This document shows, one piece after another, positions 62,810-64,000 of a stretch of 64,000 bases of DNA (positions are counted from its first letter, which is position 1; each line of letters starts with the position of its first letter). The notes under the pieces are model-generated. The model ran no database searches. It was given only the letters and a program-made list of their open reading frames with translations, and was not told where the DNA came from. The stretch is from Spongiibacter thalassae. Its GTDB lineage: Bacteria > Pseudomonadota > Gammaproteobacteria > Pseudomonadales > Spongiibacteraceae. The position numbers and the translations under genes are program-made. Location: positions 929,780 through 993,779 of the forward strand of contig NZ_JAAWWK010000001.1 of NCBI RefSeq assembly GCF_012272835.1, written 5' to 3'.

Positions 62810-63085
62810 CTAGCTGGCAGCGCATAGTTTGTATATTTCCAGAATCAAAGCGCCTGCGGCGATTACAACAGCAGCAAAAGTTAGCCTATTTAGGCTTTTG
62901 GTTAATTTAGTAGAAGTTTCATTGGCATTCTTAATCTCCTCAGTCAGAGCCTCAGTATTAACAGCAAGTTTTTCAATAGCCGATGCAGAACGATTTAAGG
63001 ACGAAAATACTGTGTTCTTTCTTATAGCCTCATAGAATGTCTTCTCTACATCAGCCAATGTTCGCTCACGATCATCAGAACTCAA
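62810..63085 (-). CDS. Small protein with coiled coil and C-terminal membrane helix
   Basis: Protein of 91 residues: acidic/polar helical region with heptad-like spacing (about 10-65, IEKLAVNTEALTEEIKNA) and one C-terminal hydrophobic helix (FAAVVIAAGALILEIY). No known family. Typical of unknown integron cassette proteins. It may be tail-anchored in the inner membrane. Confidence 0.65.
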   Translation of the reverse strand: MSSDDRERTLADVEKTFYEAIRKNTVFSSLNRSASAIEKLAVNTEALTEEIKNANETSTKLTKSLNRLTFAAVVIAAGALILEIYKLCAAS

Positions 63086-63110
63086 ATTATTCTCCTTTCA
63101 CTATTTGCAC

Positions 63111-63222
63111 ATAACGCCCTGCACAGCGGAAAAGCGGAGCAGAGCCAATTTTTGGTAAAGTGAGCGCAGCGAACCAAAAATCGGCGGCGCGTAGCTTTTT
63201 CCGCTGCTGCTGATTGTTAACC
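63111..63222 (-). repeat. attC-like recombination site 4 (long, strong stem)
   Basis: Begins ATAACGCCC and ends GATTGTTAACCC, right 3' of the gene at 63223. Outer arms CAGCGGAAAAGC (63124-63135) and GCTTTTTCCGCTG (63194-63206) differ by one extra base. Inner arms GCCAATTTTTGG (63144-63155) and CCAAAAATCGGC (63174-63185) have one mismatch. Unpaired bases on one side and the TAACGCC...TTGTTA ends match chromosomal-integron attC sites. Confidence 0.75.
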
Positions 63223-63861
63223 CTAATCGAAGCAGAAAGCCCATGCTTGTTCTCTCGCTGTCTTTCGCATCGGATAATTCGGGTGCGGTAGAAAATAGAC
63301 TTTAATATCGCCATCCAATGCCCCCTTTTTAACGACGTACTTGATGTCTGTTGCGCCACGTTTAAAAGTGATGACTTTTGTTTTGAGGTCAAAAACCTGG
63401 CGATCTTCTATCAAGTGGTCTCTAAGTTTGCTTGAAAAACAAAGAATCATTGACGGTTTCACGACGGACAATAGATCTCTGAATATTGGTTTGCACAAAT
63501 TTATATCTGTTTGGGATATTTCACGTTCTGAATGAGACCTAAAGAAACAATAGTTTGTTTGGGATGCGTCAACCATGGTGCCGTACCCTAAGAATTTTTC
63601 AGTATATGGCACTATTCTCTTAAACGATCCCAAATCCTGATCCAATAAGGCTTCTGATTCGATGCTTGTCTGGTTGTCGTAATTTTCCCCAGTTGCAGCG
63701 CCCCAATTAAACCCTATCAGCATAGGTTTATCGGGTTTCAACGACGTGGTAATTAACGAATAACCCCAACTGCGTCCGTTTTTCTCGCATGCAACCGCTA
63801 TATCAGACTTTTGATGTGCTGCATGGAGTTCATTTAGTAGAGATTCAAGTTTATTACGCAC
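63223..63861 (-). CDS. Uracil-DNA-glycosylase-fold-like protein, function unknown
   Basis: Protein of 212 residues. The segments MLIGFNWGAATGENY, SMILCFSSKLRDHL and VYFLPHPNYPM have the order and spacing of the UDG-like alpha/beta fold (substrate loop, central strand and the HP-containing motif). I rate this as fold-level similarity only. Carried as a cassette with attC site 4 directly after its stop. Its base composition is AT-richer than the catabolic region. Confidence 0.65.
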   Translation of the reverse strand: MRNKLESLLNELHAAHQKSDIAVACEKNGRSWGYSLITTSLKPDKPMLIGFNWGAATGENYDNQTSIESEALLDQDLGSFKRIVPYTEKFLGYGTMVDASQTNYCFFRSHSEREISQTDINLCKPIFRDLLSVVKPSMILCFSSKLRDHLIEDRQVFDLKTKVITFKRGATDIKYVVKKGALDGDIKVYFLPHPNYPMRKTAREQAWAFCFD

Positions 63862-63878
63862 GATTTGATCTCATGGGT

Positions 63879-64000
63879 TGACCTGCCCCCAAAATCTAAG
63901 CCAACCGCTGCTTAGCAAAGTCCATTAATGCGATCGTTTATTGATCGCTTGCTTTGCCCCCCTATCCCGTTCGGTATGCTGCCGCAAATTCAGACGGCGT
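63879..64000 (-). mobile_element. Right end of an IS3-family insertion sequence (partial)
   Basis: The terminus begins at 63879 with TGACCTGCCCCCAA, an IS3-like terminal repeat. Inside it is a hairpin GCGATC (63930-63935) / GATCGC (63943-63948) and then the last codons of a transposase. The rest of the element lies beyond the window. Confidence 0.7.
63962..64000 (-). CDS. IS3-family transposase (orfB) C-terminus, partial
   Basis: The last 12 residues, TPSEFAAAYRTG, with a TAG stop at 63964-63962, match the typical end of IS3-family OrfB transposases (LTPxEFAAxYR). The gene runs off the right edge of the window. Confidence 0.65.
   Translation of the reverse strand, partial: TPSEFAAAYRTG

Noticed and set aside
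1..64000. CRISPR arrays, tRNA or rRNA genes
   Set aside because: No regularly spaced direct repeats of array type and no tRNA- or rRNA-like stretches were recognised by eye.

Overview
The window looks like a chromosomal segment of an aerobic, marine-type gammaproteobacterium of the Spongiibacteraceae/Cellvibrionales kind. The organism is inferred from gene style only: TonB receptors, many acyl-CoA enzymes and an integron cassette array. Most of the window is a large catabolic island for a hydrophobic, probably terpenoid or steroid-like substrate. It holds three cytochrome P450 genes (one broken), three AMP-forming CoA ligases plus a PaaK-like ligase, acyl-CoA dehydrogenases, hydratases, thiolases with DUF35 partners, several short-chain dehydrogenases, two paralogous TonB receptors and seven regulators (two TetR, one MarR, two AraC, one GntR, plus a MarR-like domain fused to a flavin reductase).

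Layout. 1-9.8 kb: aldehyde dehydrogenase (cut by the window edge) and P450 on the minus strand; then a TetR gene, an alpha/beta-hydrolase remnant, a CoA ligase and an SDR; a second TetR; then amidohydrolase, DUF35 and SCP-x-like thiolase. 9.9-18.2 kb, minus: thiolase, FadJ-like multifunctional protein, acyl-CoA dehydrogenase, a P450 pseudogene and a TonB receptor. 18.4-23.1 kb, plus, divergent: crotonase, hydrolase, flavin reductase fusion, thiolase-like protein and a membrane protein. 23.1-27.3 kb: second TonB receptor, a phosphotransferase and a divergent MarR gene with a perfect palindromic operator between them. 27.6-36.2 kb, plus: ALDH, SDR, NTF2-like protein, P450 with a Rieske ferredoxin, FAD oxidase, GST, MFS transporter and SDR. 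36.3-45.8 kb, minus: two AraC regulators around a fused 2-oxoacid:ferredoxin oxidoreductase, a NorE/NorF-like pair, membrane proteins, remnants and a DUF2889 protein.

45.8-60.6 kb is one long minus-strand gene run. It goes from a CoA ligase, crotonase, MaoC-type hydratase, a pair of acyl-CoA dehydrogenases, a nitronate-monooxygenase-like flavoprotein, a thiolase/DUF35 pair, a PaaK-like ligase with an overlapping unknown partner and another ligase, to a membrane-anchored protein resembling linalool dehydratase-isomerase, and it ends in a strong terminator. A divergent GntR/FCD regulator sits at its head. I consider this run the best candidate for an undescribed pathway: side-chain beta-oxidation enzymes joined to an alkenol dehydratase/isomerase-like enzyme.

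61.7-64 kb has a different character: AT-richer small genes, all on the minus strand, each followed by an attC-like recombination site (toxin-antitoxin pair, orphan antitoxin, small membrane protein, UDG-like protein). This is an integron cassette array, bordered on the right by the end of an IS3-family element.

The most striking structural observation is the P450 pseudogene at 12372-13559. An internal 329-bp segment is inverted between 6-bp inverted repeats, and flipping it back on paper restores one continuous P450 frame of exactly 396 codons. That frame is still broken by a nonsense codon and a probable lost start codon.
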